Positions 15,050-23,479 of a stretch of 44,332 bases of DNA are shown here, one piece after another. Location: positions 73,273 through 117,604 of the forward strand of contig CAIKAH010000021.1 in the NCBI GenBank assembly GCA_903825355.1, read 5' to 3'. Source of the stretch: an uncultured bacterium (GTDB lineage: Bacteria; Babelota; Babeliae; Babelales; RVW-14). The position numbers and the translations under genes were made by a program. The notes under the pieces were generated by a model, which made no database searches, had not been told where the DNA came from, and was given only the letters and a program-made list of their open reading frames with translations. Within the stretch, counting starts at the first letter, position 1, and every line of letters starts with the position of its first letter.

Positions 15050-16387
15050 TTATACATATAAATTTCTACCTGTCCATGAAGGAAAGCTTTTTTGTTCTGG
15101 GCTAGTGGTAAGAATACGGATATTGCTACTTTGCGTATTGAGAACAGCGATTTGGCTCATGCGTTTTTTAAGTTTATTGTCATATTTGGTATAAGTGAAT
15201 GCTACATATTTACCGCAAGCTGACCACGATGGTTCTAGCTTATCTCCCGCGTTAAAAGTCAATTGTTTTTCAATAGGGCGCTGCTGAGAAAGATCCATTG
15301 ACCAGAGTTGAAAAGCACCGTTAGCATAACGGGTATAGACAAGTTGCTTGGTTGCAGGATTATAATGTGGTGAAGCACAATACCCCTTGCCGTTCGTTAT
15401 CAATTCTACTTTTCCGGTAGTACTGTGTTTTCGATAGATTTGTGGGCTACCCGTTTGAAAATCAGAGCAAAAGACTAAATCTCCCGATTCGAGCAAACAG
15501 GGGGAGACATTATTTCCTTTATTATTAGTAAGTTGTTTGAAAACACGCTTGCCTGCGGCTTTACAGATTGCCTGGTCATAAAGATAAATTTCAGAATTTC
15601 CTTTGCTAGAAAGGCACAGTGCTGCTTGTGCCCCATCAGGAGAAAATGAGGGTTGCATATTAAGGCCATCATATGAACAAACAACATTGTGTTTGTGGGT
15701 TGGAAGGTCTACGAACATTAGACGGCTGTTTGTACGCGTAAATTGTGAATAACATAAACCTGGTGCTTTAGTGTGCCAGGCTGGTGCAATGTTAATTGTT
15801 TTAGCTGTGACTACTGGTTTTTCTAATCGGCAGGCATAATCAGCAATACAAATAACTTTATGGTTGTTGGAGAGCTGCTTGCAATAAGCAAGTGTACTTA
15901 GCATAGGCCCTGATTCTCCCGTTAAAGTAGGCATCAGTTCATCAGCAATCATATGGCCTTGCTGAATAATATTATGCTCAGAGCATAGGTATTTCTTGGT
16001 AAAAAAAGAGTCGTTAGTTACGGGGTCTTTAAGGGTGATTTCAACTTCAGTTGCGTTCTTTTTCTTGTTTTTTTCTTCAAGCGTAAGCATGAGCGTATAG
16101 GCTTGTTTTCCGAGTGCGGCTGCTTGTTTAGTATTCGGCATTATTGCTGTTTTTTTTAAATTAATTGCCATCTGGTCACTGAATTCTAGGTCAAAGTGAA
16201 TCATTTTTGCAATATTGGCAACAGATTCGCTTTCCCCTATGTGAAGCATAATCATTTTTATTTTACTGTGTTGTTTTGCCCTCGAGCTCAATAGCAAAGG
16301 TGCTGGTTGTTCTACTACGATGGGAGTAGGGCTGTTTGCTTTTAGTGTGCTAGATAAGAGCGTGAGTAATAAAAGAGATGCGAGCAT
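15050..16387 (-). CDS. tolB: TolB-type periplasmic beta-propeller protein
   Basis: 445 residues. A signal peptide (about 1-18, ending TLKA) leads to an N-terminal TolB-like domain (about 40-170) and then a C-terminal propeller built from WD40-like PD40 repeats (about 230-440). These show FSPDGAQAALCLSSKGNSEI, a GSPQIYRK repeat, YNPATKQLVYTRYANG, and WSACGKYVAFTYTK. Position after tolQ, tolR and tolA supports TolB rather than another propeller. TolB links TolA to Pal and outer-membrane constriction. Pal is not in the window. A GAAGGA site 5 bases before ATG supports the start. Confidence 0.88.
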   Translation of the reverse strand: MLASLLLLTLLSSTLKANSPTPIVVEQPAPLLLSSRAKQHSKIKMIMLHIGESESVANIAKMIHFDLEFSDQMAINLKKTAIMPNTKQAAALGKQAYTLMLTLEEKNKKKNATEVEITLKDPVTNDSFFTKKYLCSEHNIIQQGHMIADELMPTLTGESGPMLSTLAYCKQLSNNHKVICIADYACRLEKPVVTAKTINIAPAWHTKAPGLCYSQFTRTNSRLMFVDLPTHKHNVVCSYDGLNMQPSFSPDGAQAALCLSSKGNSEIYLYDQAICKAAGKRVFKQLTNNKGNNVSPCLLESGDLVFCSDFQTGSPQIYRKHSTTGKVELITNGKGYCASPHYNPATKQLVYTRYANGAFQLWSMDLSQQRPIEKQLTFNAGDKLEPSWSACGKYVAFTYTKYDNKLKKRMSQIAVLNTQSSNIRILTTSPEQKSFPSWTGRNLYV

Positions 16388-16406
16388 AAAGTTCCTTCGT
16401 GCATAA

Positions 16407-17321
16407 TTATTGGCAAAAATCTATTTTAAACTGCTTACCCCACAGTGAAGCATGAAAACGTAATTCGCGCGCTATGCGCATAATGCTGAGGTCATAAATG
16501 AGTATAGAAGAGCGCTTGCTCATAGTGCATGTCTGTACATTACCCTTATCGTCGATAGCAAAAGAAACGGTGCAAACGGTGCCTTTTTTGACGCCTAACG
16601 GCGGCCGCCATACACGATCAATCTCTTCTTGTACAAATCTTTGATAATGTGCCACTTCATCAGGGTCATCTACACCATTAATACTAAACCCTTCATCATT
16701 TTCACTATCAGAATCGATTTCAGTATCAATTGCGATTGAATCGCTAGAAGATGATTCCTCATCAGACGGTTCTTCGGGCAAAAGATCTTTTTTTTCTGGG
16801 GCTAGGGGCTTTTGAATAGTTGGTTTGACTACTTCTATTTCTTCTTCAGGCTCAGGAGCAAGCAGAGGCTCCTGTTTTTTTTTCTTAGTTGGCAGAGATG
16901 CTTTTTTTTTGTGTGGATTTTCATCTAGCTCTGGTACAAACTTTTGCTCTTTTTTCTTAATAGATTGCCGATTCTTGGCCGTCCCCTTATTCTTTGAAGG
17001 CTGTTTTTGAGGAGGGCTGTTAGTTTTTCTGTTATTAGTCTTTTGTTGCTTGAATCTTTTATGCTTGTTCCGAGTCTTTTTTTGGTTTTTCCTGCTTACC
17101 TGCTTTCCGCTGTTGCTTTTAGTCTTTGATGGGGATCCTACTCGTTTATTAGAAAAAGGGACTGGTCGTGAAGCTTTGTACTGCGTATGGGAGCTATAGC
17201 GTGAATGAGCACCAAAAACAACGAAATCATTTTTTTTGCTGGTCCCTAGCACGCCACCTACTATTATAATCACAAGATGAATAATCAAGGACCAGGCAAG
17301 AAAACGATTTAAATGCATCAT
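16407..17321 (-). CDS. tolA: TolA/TonB-like energy-transducing protein
   Basis: 304 residues from the preferred ATG at 17321 (GAGGGA site 9 bases away; the frame is open further into tolR). One N-terminal membrane anchor (about 6-28) is followed by a long extended region: first Lys/Asn/Gln-rich (40-130), then Pro/Lys/Glu-rich, then an acidic Ser/Asp/Glu stretch (about 185-215). The C-terminal domain (about 220-304) has the TonB/TolA fold pattern: VQEEIDRVWRPP, a SFAIDDKGNVQTCTM hairpin, and a final LRFHASLWG helix-strand. It connects the inner-membrane TolQR motor with periplasmic partners. The disordered linker is compositionally odd compared with the helical Ala/Lys/Glu linker of typical TolA. 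Confidence 0.85.
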   Translation of the reverse strand: MMHLNRFLAWSLIIHLVIIIVGGVLGTSKKNDFVVFGAHSRYSSHTQYKASRPVPFSNKRVGSPSKTKSNSGKQVSRKNQKKTRNKHKRFKQQKTNNRKTNSPPQKQPSKNKGTAKNRQSIKKKEQKFVPELDENPHKKKASLPTKKKKQEPLLAPEPEEEIEVVKPTIQKPLAPEKKDLLPEEPSDEESSSSDSIAIDTEIDSDSENDEGFSINGVDDPDEVAHYQRFVQEEIDRVWRPPLGVKKGTVCTVSFAIDDKGNVQTCTMSKRSSILIYDLSIMRIARELRFHASLWGKQFKIDFCQ

Positions 17322-17341
17322 GCGCGTCAATCCCTCTATTT

Positions 17342-17749
17342 TTAGTGGGCACGTGTTGCCATAGCAACATAGTGAACACCGGAGCACTTCAGGGCGTCAA
17401 CAATAGCGATAACTTCACCATACGATACGGTTTCATCTGCTCGCACATACACAGGGCATTCTTCATTATTTAATAATGCCTTATGGACAGTACTGGTAAG
17501 CTCTTTACGAGTAATTGGAAAATTATTGAAATAAAGTTTATTGTCCTTGCTTAGGGTTACAACAAATTCTTGTTCTTTCCCGCCTTCTTTTGCTTTGCCT
17601 TGAGGAAGCTCTACCTTAATTGCGTGTTGTACCATTGGAGCAGCGATCATGAAGATAACGAGTAAGACGCAAAAGGTATCTATCATGGGGGTAAGCGATA
17701 TTTCTGGCATGTGTACTTTGCGCGCGTTGCGTCTATTTAGGCGTGGCAT
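17342..17749 (-). CDS. tolR: TolR/ExbD-type proton-channel protein
   Basis: 135 residues. A basic N-terminus (RRNARK) precedes the signature SLTPMIDTFCVLLVIFMIAAP (about 18-38) with Asp24, the proton-carrying residue in this family. A periplasmic C-terminal domain ends in YVRADETVSYGEVIAIVDALKCSGV, typical of ExbD/TolR. With TolQ it forms the proton-motive-force motor that moves TolA. It starts 11 bases after the tolQ stop and ends 20 bases before the tolA ATG. ExbD is an alternative name, but the adjacent TolB favours TolR. Confidence 0.9.
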   Translation of the reverse strand: MPRLNRRNARKVHMPEISLTPMIDTFCVLLVIFMIAAPMVQHAIKVELPQGKAKEGGKEQEFVVTLSKDNKLYFNNFPITRKELTSTVHKALLNNEECPVYVRADETVSYGEVIAIVDALKCSGVHYVAMATRAH

Positions 17750-17760
17750 AAGGTACCTAT

Positions 17761-18483
17761 TTATTTAAAGCTTTGTTTAACGCAGTACATAAATTTGTCA
17801 CCAACTTCTGAAAGCTGGAATTCAAATTTTCTTAGCTGATGAGAGAAGTAATAATGTGCAACCATGGCAGGAATAGCAACTACAAGACCTGCTAGGGTAA
17901 CAATAAGTGCTTCTGCCATACCAGGTGCCACAGTAGCGATATCAGCAGATTTTTCTTGGCTAATATCAATAAATGCATGTATAAGTCCCCAGATGGTTCC
18001 AAAAAGACCAACGAGTGGCGCCGTGGTAGCGCTTGCGCTTAATACAGGTAGATAATTTTCTTCTTCAAGAAGAATGGTATCAATATTTTGGTTGATGCAC
18101 AATTCAAGGTGAGCTAGTTCATCTTCTTTGAGTTGTGTTGGCTTAGGGGTGTCTGCGGATTCTTGTATGTTAGTACTGATGGATTGTTGTTGTTGTACCA
18201 ACAAGCGTAAATCTTGCATGCTGTTATGTAGTAATCTGCCACCAATACTATCCTTGAATTCTTTTATGGTTGCTATTAGTTCATTAAATGTTTGGATATG
18301 CTTCATCCGTTTAGTTAGAGTTTTTAGTTGTTGGTAATGCCTTTTAAATAGTAAGTATTTAAAAGCAATGATTGCTAAACAAAGAATGGATGCGCAAAAC
18401 AAGCCTAATAAAATTAGTAATGCAATCCAATCCATTTGGCGAACAAGTTGCCATGCTGCGCTATTAAACAATGAAAATGTCAT
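17761..18483 (-). CDS. tolQ: TolQ/ExbB/MotA-family proton-channel protein
   Basis: 240 residues from ATG 18483 (GAGGG site 6 bases away); upstream in-frame starts at 18495 and 18549 look weaker. There are three membrane helices: about 19-42, then a pair in the C-terminal half. The conserved block ASATTAPLVGLFGTIWGLIHAF (about 148-169) and the AEALIVTLAGLVVAIPAMVAHYYF helix (about 187-210) are the TolQ/ExbB signature. It forms the stator ring with TolR. It heads the tolQ-R-A-B gene order. A minus-strand TATACT at 18535-18530 may be its -10 box, but no good -35 box was found. Confidence 0.9.
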   Translation of the reverse strand: MTFSLFNSAAWQLVRQMDWIALLILLGLFCASILCLAIIAFKYLLFKRHYQQLKTLTKRMKHIQTFNELIATIKEFKDSIGGRLLHNSMQDLRLLVQQQQSISTNIQESADTPKPTQLKEDELAHLELCINQNIDTILLEEENYLPVLSASATTAPLVGLFGTIWGLIHAFIDISQEKSADIATVAPGMAEALIVTLAGLVVAIPAMVAHYYFSHQLRKFEFQLSEVGDKFMYCVKQSFK

Positions 18484-18692
18484 ACAAGCCCTCATGGTTG
18501 AATGAAAAAAAATAATATCATTAACTTTGAGTATAGTTAAAATGCGCAATCAAATAAACAACAAGAACATCTTAAAAAGAAAAAAGGGAACTTTATTTAC
18601 AGCAGTGAGTTGTTTTCCTGAAACCTTGACCTTCGCTACAGCAATCAAGCATCTTTAAGCAAATCTGTAATGCATTTCGCAAAGAGGATGTT

Positions 18693-21128
18693 ATGAAGAA
18701 ACTTCAATTTTTTTTAATGATGAATAGTCTTACGATTGTATTGTTTAATTATAGTTTTGCAGCAGTAGCTGGTGTGCCAGTATCAGGGTCAGAGGCGGCG
18801 ACTGGGGTAGTTAAAGCGGTAGTGGCGGCAGGGCCGGAGGTTGTTGCAGCGTCCTCGGGGTCGCAAGTCGCAGTAGATCAAGCTCTTGCTAAAGGACAAC
18901 TAGAAGCAACTCCACTGTTTAGTGCTACTCCTGGGGCGGAATCAAAAATCAGTTGTTTTACCTTGTTTTTTAGTTTGATTAATACTAAGACCCCAAAGGT
19001 CAAAGTAGGGCTTGGGGTTGATGCCTATATTAAATTTGTTTTGCAGCCAGTTCTTGAAAGTACCACTCTTACTAGTAATCAACTATCTGATACATCATCC
19101 ATGCTTGGTACGGTGATTGCTCAAGTTAGTACTATTGAGCCCGCAGCTGACAAGCCTCCATTGTCAAAGTTGATGCCGTATAAAGATAAATTAGCATCAA
19201 GGATGACTTTGGTTACTAAAATAAACGAAGAGTTAGTCAAAGCGGCTGCGCTTCCTAATGATCCTCTTGATAAGAAAATAGCTACTTATACAACATTATT
19301 ATCTAAAGTAGATAGTAATATGCTAGACAGCGCACGACAAGAAATTATTAAAGGTATTGGTTTATTGTATACTGCTGCAACAAAAGGGACGGCTGAGCAG
19401 CGAGCTGCTATTCAAAAAATGGTTCCCCTTATTGCTGTTAATAATAGTTTTACGCAGGTAGAAAAACACAATCTTACTACGATGTTAATTGGTGGAGCTG
19501 TAACTCAGGTAGATACTTTAATGCTGGTAGCTACTGGTGGGGGAGGTGCAGATAATCCTTCCCTGGCAACGGTATTTAAAAATATTTCTATTGATGCTAA
19601 TAAGCAGCCAGTACCAATTCCAACGCAGTGTCAGAATGCTCAAAATGCATTGCCATTAATTACAGCTGCTTCATCAGCTGCTGATAAGAATTTGTTCATT
19701 ACGTTAGCCAATAATCTTTGTGCGGTTTATTTTACTATGAATGTTCAAGAAATAGGGCTTGTTGAATCTTTTTGTACAGCAGTTCTTAATAATACGTATA
19801 TCGTACCTGTGCAACATGCTAATACATCTCTACGAGATGTTTTGCGAGCATGGATTAATAAATTGAAAGCCGTAAGAAAAATAGCTGAATTCGGAGTGCC
19901 ATTATTAAAAACACTTAAAGATTTTGCAAATATAATGCCGTTTGATTTAGCTAAATGCTTAAAGGTATTAGAAATAGGAATGAGCCTCCTGGCAGGAGAG
20001 GGAAATGTAAAACTACCTCCGGCTGAAACGGATCAGAAAAATAGTAGTTCATTAATGGTAGTTATGCGTAATTTGCTCGGGATGGCATATGCAAAGCGTT
20101 CTAGCGAACATCCAGCGCTTATGATTCAATTAGCGCAGATTATGACAGCAAAAAATGCTGCTTCTTTAAGTATCTCACCTGCTTGGATTGATAATATTAC
20201 TTTTTTAAATAAAGTTTTAGCTTGCCAAGCCTTAGCGCAGACGAAAGCATTAGAAGCAATACAAAATATTACTGTATTGGTTAAGAATTTGAGAGTTCCC
20301 GTTGCCCCTGCTACAACGGTCCCTGTTATTGATAATTTTGAGATTGGTGTATTGGTACATGTTATGACTAGTCTCTATGGCAGCCGCGCAACCCGTGCTC
20401 AAATAGAGTTAAAAGCGCTTCAAAATGTATGTAGTGAGTGTAGTAACGATATATATCAGAAAATATTTAATGCTTCACAACGCACTACCTTTGCTCGCTG
20501 GGCTAGTACGCTTAGTTTATTAAATGCGTTGAGCAATGCAGAAAATGAAACAAAAATTGGAGCATGTTTGGCTTTGCTTCAAAACATAATAAAATCCTTA
20601 GTTGATCCAGCAAGCGTTGAGCTTGCACAAGAGCGTGGACGTTTTGTCGCTGTTTTGCAGCGATTATTTGATTGGAGAGGTTTGTGGACAACAGATGAGG
20701 TTGGCCGATTGAGAAGTTTTCTTCAATCTTTGCAATCAAGTAGTGCGCTTATGGCATTACTTGATACTAGCCAAAAAGAATTTATTAATTCATCGATCAG
20801 TGCTTGTGATAGCCTCTTTAGGCAAGTATCAGCCGGGAGCTCTGGCGCAGCAATTCTTGATAGATTATTGGAGCAGCCAGATGACATTGCAATTTTGCGA
20901 CAAGTGCTTGTATTAATGGTAGATAGCACAACAGCATCAAAACCACGCCTAGAGCAGTTTGTTAAGAAGCTAAATAGTTTGATAACAAAATCATCCTCTG
21001 ATCGTGCAAAATTGATTGAGCTATTACGCCTGGCAGCTGCTAAAAAAATAACAAGCGGGTTACTACTTACTGATAAGCAAATTAAAGCAATCAATGCAGC
21101 TGTAGACAGGTTGCAAAAAAGTAGTTAA
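18693..21128 (+). CDS. Large exported, mostly helical protein of unknown function (811 aa)
   Basis: Not recognised. A signal peptide (about 1-24, ending YSFA) is followed by a low-complexity Ala/Val/Gly/Ser-rich stretch (25-65) and then about 740 residues that read as amphipathic helices with many Leu/Ala/Ile. This suggests an alpha-solenoid or helical bundle. Recurring patterns such as LLNALSNAENETKIGACLAL and the segments around 640-760 look like weakly conserved helical repeats, but no named family could be assigned. No catalytic motif is visible. ATG has a GAGGATGTT site. Its TAA stop overlaps the stop of the convergent cca gene by three bases. Confidence 0.75.
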   Translation: MKKLQFFLMMNSLTIVLFNYSFAAVAGVPVSGSEAATGVVKAVVAAGPEVVAASSGSQVAVDQALAKGQLEATPLFSATPGAESKISCFTLFFSLINTKTPKVKVGLGVDAYIKFVLQPVLESTTLTSNQLSDTSSMLGTVIAQVSTIEPAADKPPLSKLMPYKDKLASRMTLVTKINEELVKAAALPNDPLDKKIATYTTLLSKVDSNMLDSARQEIIKGIGLLYTAATKGTAEQRAAIQKMVPLIAVNNSFTQVEKHNLTTMLIGGAVTQVDTLMLVATGGGGADNPSLATVFKNISIDANKQPVPIPTQCQNAQNALPLITAASSAADKNLFITLANNLCAVYFTMNVQEIGLVESFCTAVLNNTYIVPVQHANTSLRDVLRAWINKLKAVRKIAEFGVPLLKTLKDFANIMPFDLAKCLKVLEIGMSLLAGEGNVKLPPAETDQKNSSSLMVVMRNLLGMAYAKRSSEHPALMIQLAQIMTAKNAASLSISPAWIDNITFLNKVLACQALAQTKALEAIQNITVLVKNLRVPVAPATTVPVIDNFEIGVLVHVMTSLYGSRATRAQIELKALQNVCSECSNDIYQKIFNASQRTTFARWASTLSLLNALSNAENETKIGACLALLQNIIKSLVDPASVELAQERGRFVAVLQRLFDWRGLWTTDEVGRLRSFLQSLQSSSALMALLDTSQKEFINSSISACDSLFRQVSAGSSGAAILDRLLEQPDDIAILRQVLVLMVDSTTASKPRLEQFVKKLNSLITKSSSDRAKLIELLRLAAAKKITSGLLLTDKQIKAINAAVDRLQKSS

Positions 21129-22555
21129 CGGCGAGATTTATAATTTTTGAGAGCATAAGTACGCAGGGCGTCAACATCGGTGACGCCCTTTTCTATTTGA
21201 TAGCTATATGCTTTTTGTAAAAGTTGACCAAGCTTGGGGCCTGGGGTAACAACATCGAGCAAGTGTCTTCCCTGGAGGATTGCTGCTTCTGGTCCGTGGG
21301 TAACAGCAGTAGCATCACATTGCTGTAAAAATGCTGTAAAAAGGTCCATATTATTACAGAGGGGTTCATGTCCGTTACCATTCCGACCTTGCCGATCTGC
21401 TAATGCTACTAATCCAAGCTGGCGCATGGTGACAGTGTTTCCTAGCCGTGCAGCAAGGCGTTTATAGGCTTGTTGTCTGGAATGACTAGCTACCAGTATA
21501 AACGGTGCCAAATGGTGTCGAACTAAAATCTCTACTGCTTTGATGAGCTCTTGGTTGTTGGTAAGTTTTTTGCAGAGAGCTTGTGCTATAGGTACCCCTG
21601 CTTCATCATGACCATGAGCCTTAAGATCAGGGGTGGTGGTTAGGGTTTTGCCTAAATCATGACAGAGCACCCCAAGTATAATTAACATACATTCCTGGTC
21701 ATCAGTAACAAGCTTATTTTTCTTAAAACGTGCGGCAGCGTCGATTGCTTGCATGGTATGTTCAAAGACACTGCCTTCAGGGTGATAATCGGGTCGTTGT
21801 GGGGTGTCTTGTAGTGTTGCAAGTTCAGGGAATAGGTCATGCAATTTGTTTATACGAGCAAGCCATCGAAAAGCAAGAGAAGGGCGTTCTGATAGTGTGA
21901 ATAATTTTTTTATCTCTTCACTGACGCGTTCTAGTGCTAGTTGATTTCCTGAAATCGGATCGTTTAGTGACATTTGTTGGCACAGTATGTTGAGCGTTTC
22001 GTCTGGCTGCATCTGGAAGCGGCCAATAAATTGCATTACTCTAAAAAAACGTAGTGGATCCTGAATAAAAAGCTCTTCATCAATAGCACGCAGCTGTTTG
22101 TTATAGATATCATCCAATCCCCCATAATGGTCAATAATGATAACCTCTTGTGTGCTGAGCATTACACGTAAATCAATTGCCATGGCATTCATTGTCAGAT
22201 CACGGCGTTTGCAAGCAGCCATAATCCCTAAGTGTGGATCGATAGCAACAGTAGGCTTTCGACCTAAGCTGTCAGCGCGAGGCAAGGCCCAGTCAATATC
22301 ATAAGCAGCTAAGCGCAATACTCCGAACTGCTTGCCTACCAGTGATACATGCCCAAAAGAAGTAAGTACATGTTCTGTTTTTTCAAGCGTAATGCCATGT
22401 AGCTCAAGATCAAGATCTTTCAGTGGTGCTCCAATTACAATGTCGCGTACGCAACCACCAACCAAATAAGGGGTTGCCCCTGCGGCAATAAGAGCCTCAA
22501 GAATAGGCTTGATAGGAGAAATGAGTGGCTCAAGAAGATTAAAATAAGTTTTCAT
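21125..22555 (-). CDS. cca: CCA tRNA nucleotidyltransferase with HD domain
   Basis: 476 residues. The class II nucleotidyltransferase head has LVGGCVRDIVIG (35-46), the DLDLE catalytic carboxylates (about 52-56) and RRDLTMNAMA (about 117-126). The tRNA-binding helical neck follows with the DPLRFFRVMQF block. A C-terminal HD phosphohydrolase-like domain has HTMQAID (about 265) and GVLCHDLGKT (about 297). It adds or repairs the 3' CCA of tRNAs. The adjacent tRNA-Ala gene encodes its own CCA, so for that tRNA the enzyme would serve repair. The convergent overlap with the secreted protein gene leaves no room for a terminator. Confidence 0.92.
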   Translation of the reverse strand: MKTYFNLLEPLISPIKPILEALIAAGATPYLVGGCVRDIVIGAPLKDLDLELHGITLEKTEHVLTSFGHVSLVGKQFGVLRLAAYDIDWALPRADSLGRKPTVAIDPHLGIMAACKRRDLTMNAMAIDLRVMLSTQEVIIIDHYGGLDDIYNKQLRAIDEELFIQDPLRFFRVMQFIGRFQMQPDETLNILCQQMSLNDPISGNQLALERVSEEIKKLFTLSERPSLAFRWLARINKLHDLFPELATLQDTPQRPDYHPEGSVFEHTMQAIDAAARFKKNKLVTDDQECMLIILGVLCHDLGKTLTTTPDLKAHGHDEAGVPIAQALCKKLTNNQELIKAVEILVRHHLAPFILVASHSRQQAYKRLAARLGNTVTMRQLGLVALADRQGRNGNGHEPLCNNMDLFTAFLQQCDATAVTHGPEAAILQGRHLLDVVTPGPKLGQLLQKAYSYQIEKGVTDVDALRTYALKNYKSRR

Positions 22556-22575
22556 GGAAAATAACGTATCTCCTC

Positions 22576-22604
22576 TTGCGATTTTTATCTAGTTTTTTTA
22601 CACT
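22576..22604 (+). promoter_or_regulatory. Promoter of tRNA-Ala
   Basis: A -35 box TTGCGA (22576-22581) and a -10 box TACACT (22599-22604) are separated by 17 bases. They lie about 21 bases upstream of the mature tRNA start, appropriate for a tRNA promoter with a short 5' leader for RNase P to remove. Confidence 0.65.
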
Positions 22605-22625
22605 ATGACTTCAAATTATTGTAGT

Positions 22626-22701
22626 GGGGCTATAGCTCAGTTGGTAGAGCGCACGCATGGCATGCGCGAGGTCACCGGTTCGACTCCGGTTAGCTCCACC
22701 A
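22626..22701 (+). tRNA. tRNA-Ala (anticodon GGC)
   Basis: A 76-base cloverleaf with encoded CCA. The acceptor stem GGGGCTA/TAGCTCC includes the G3:U70 wobble pair that identifies alanine tRNAs. The D-arm is GCTC/GAGC, the T-arm is ACCGG/CCGGT with loop TTCGACT, and the anticodon loop ATGGCAT gives anticodon GGC (reads GCC and GCU). The anticodon stem CACGC/GCGCG has one mismatch, A28-C42; otherwise the gene closely resembles the GGC tRNA-Ala of other bacteria. A stem CCAGCC/GGCTGG starting at the CCA end (22698-22723) could help end transcription or guide 3' processing. Confidence 0.97.
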
Positions 22702-22843
22702 GCCTTCGCCAAAGCGTCGGCTGGCACCTCCTGCAAATGTGGGTTCAATATAAATGGTGCTAGCGAAAGCTGCCGATCATAGCTTGAAAAGCGATGGATA
22801 GCTAGCTCGTCAGCAGAAATTACAGGCAAGACGAATAGGAATA

Positions 22844-23383
22844 ATGATTATGAATAAGCGTCTCATTCCTGGTTATCTTCTTTTTTTCTCTCTAGTATTA
22901 CTTTTTTTTAGTGCCTATGCTTTCTATCAGATTATACGTCATGGGCTTGAGCTTGGTTTGTTTATATCATTTCTTTCGTGGACAGTTTACATCCTTTGTG
23001 TTCCCGCTGCTCATGGCCGTTTGTTAGTTGGTAGTGCCTTTAAAATGCTTACCAGGCAATCATTTTTTCCTGAGCCGTATGTGTGGGCATTGGCTGTGGC
23101 GGTAAATATTATGACCATTATTTTTGCCCCGCAGATATACACGCATACTCTTATGACCTATATTTTTTATCGGTCCGTTTTTATTCCCCATTACTGGATT
23201 ATTTTTTTGTTGGGTGCGATTGGTACTTGGTATCGATCAATAATTGGCAGCGATGCTTATGCGGCTAGCCTCGGAATGCATACAGCCGTTAGGCATTTGC
23301 TCACACTCCTTGGATTGCTTGTTTTATTCTATTTAACGCATCAAGATTTTATTGTTTTATTAAACGCCACCCTCAGTGGCTAA
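22844..23383 (+). CDS. Small integral membrane protein, unknown function
   Basis: A 179-residue, very hydrophobic protein with about five predicted membrane helices (around 9-28, 36-55, 77-97, 112-128, 148-168). Charged residues are few and mostly Arg/Lys between helices. No family motif was recognised. Possibly notable are the His residues near VPAAHGR (about 55) and in the last loop. An AGGA site lies 3 bases before ATG 22844 and 9 bases before the in-frame ATG at 22850, so the second Met may be the true start. It follows the tRNA-Ala gene and precedes the aminotransferase by 96 bases. Confidence 0.7.
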   Translation: MIMNKRLIPGYLLFFSLVLLFFSAYAFYQIIRHGLELGLFISFLSWTVYILCVPAAHGRLLVGSAFKMLTRQSFFPEPYVWALAVAVNIMTIIFAPQIYTHTLMTYIFYRSVFIPHYWIIFLLGAIGTWYRSIIGSDAYAASLGMHTAVRHLLTLLGLLVLFYLTHQDFIVLLNATLSG

Positions 23384-23479
23384 TTTTTTATAAAATACTG
23401 TCTTAAAATTGTTATTTCCTGTATAAAATTAAGCATTGTTTTACTCGTTATTTAAAAGTGCTGTTTTGTAGGAAGTGCA

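Noticed and set aside
16407..18483. Reading the three genes as ExbB-ExbD-TonB
   Set aside because: The next gene encodes a PD40 propeller with TolB layout, so a Tol system explains the cluster better.
18593..18652. 19-codon minus-strand frame MLDCCSEGQGFRKTTHCCK, Cys-rich, upstream of tolQ
   Set aside because: Too short and without a ribosome-binding site; the Cys pattern only loosely resembles a SEC-C zinc motif.
22611..22829. 72-codon minus-strand frame containing GANRSRTGDLAHAMRAL
   Set aside because: This is the antisense translation of the tRNA-Ala gene, a well-known false protein in annotations.
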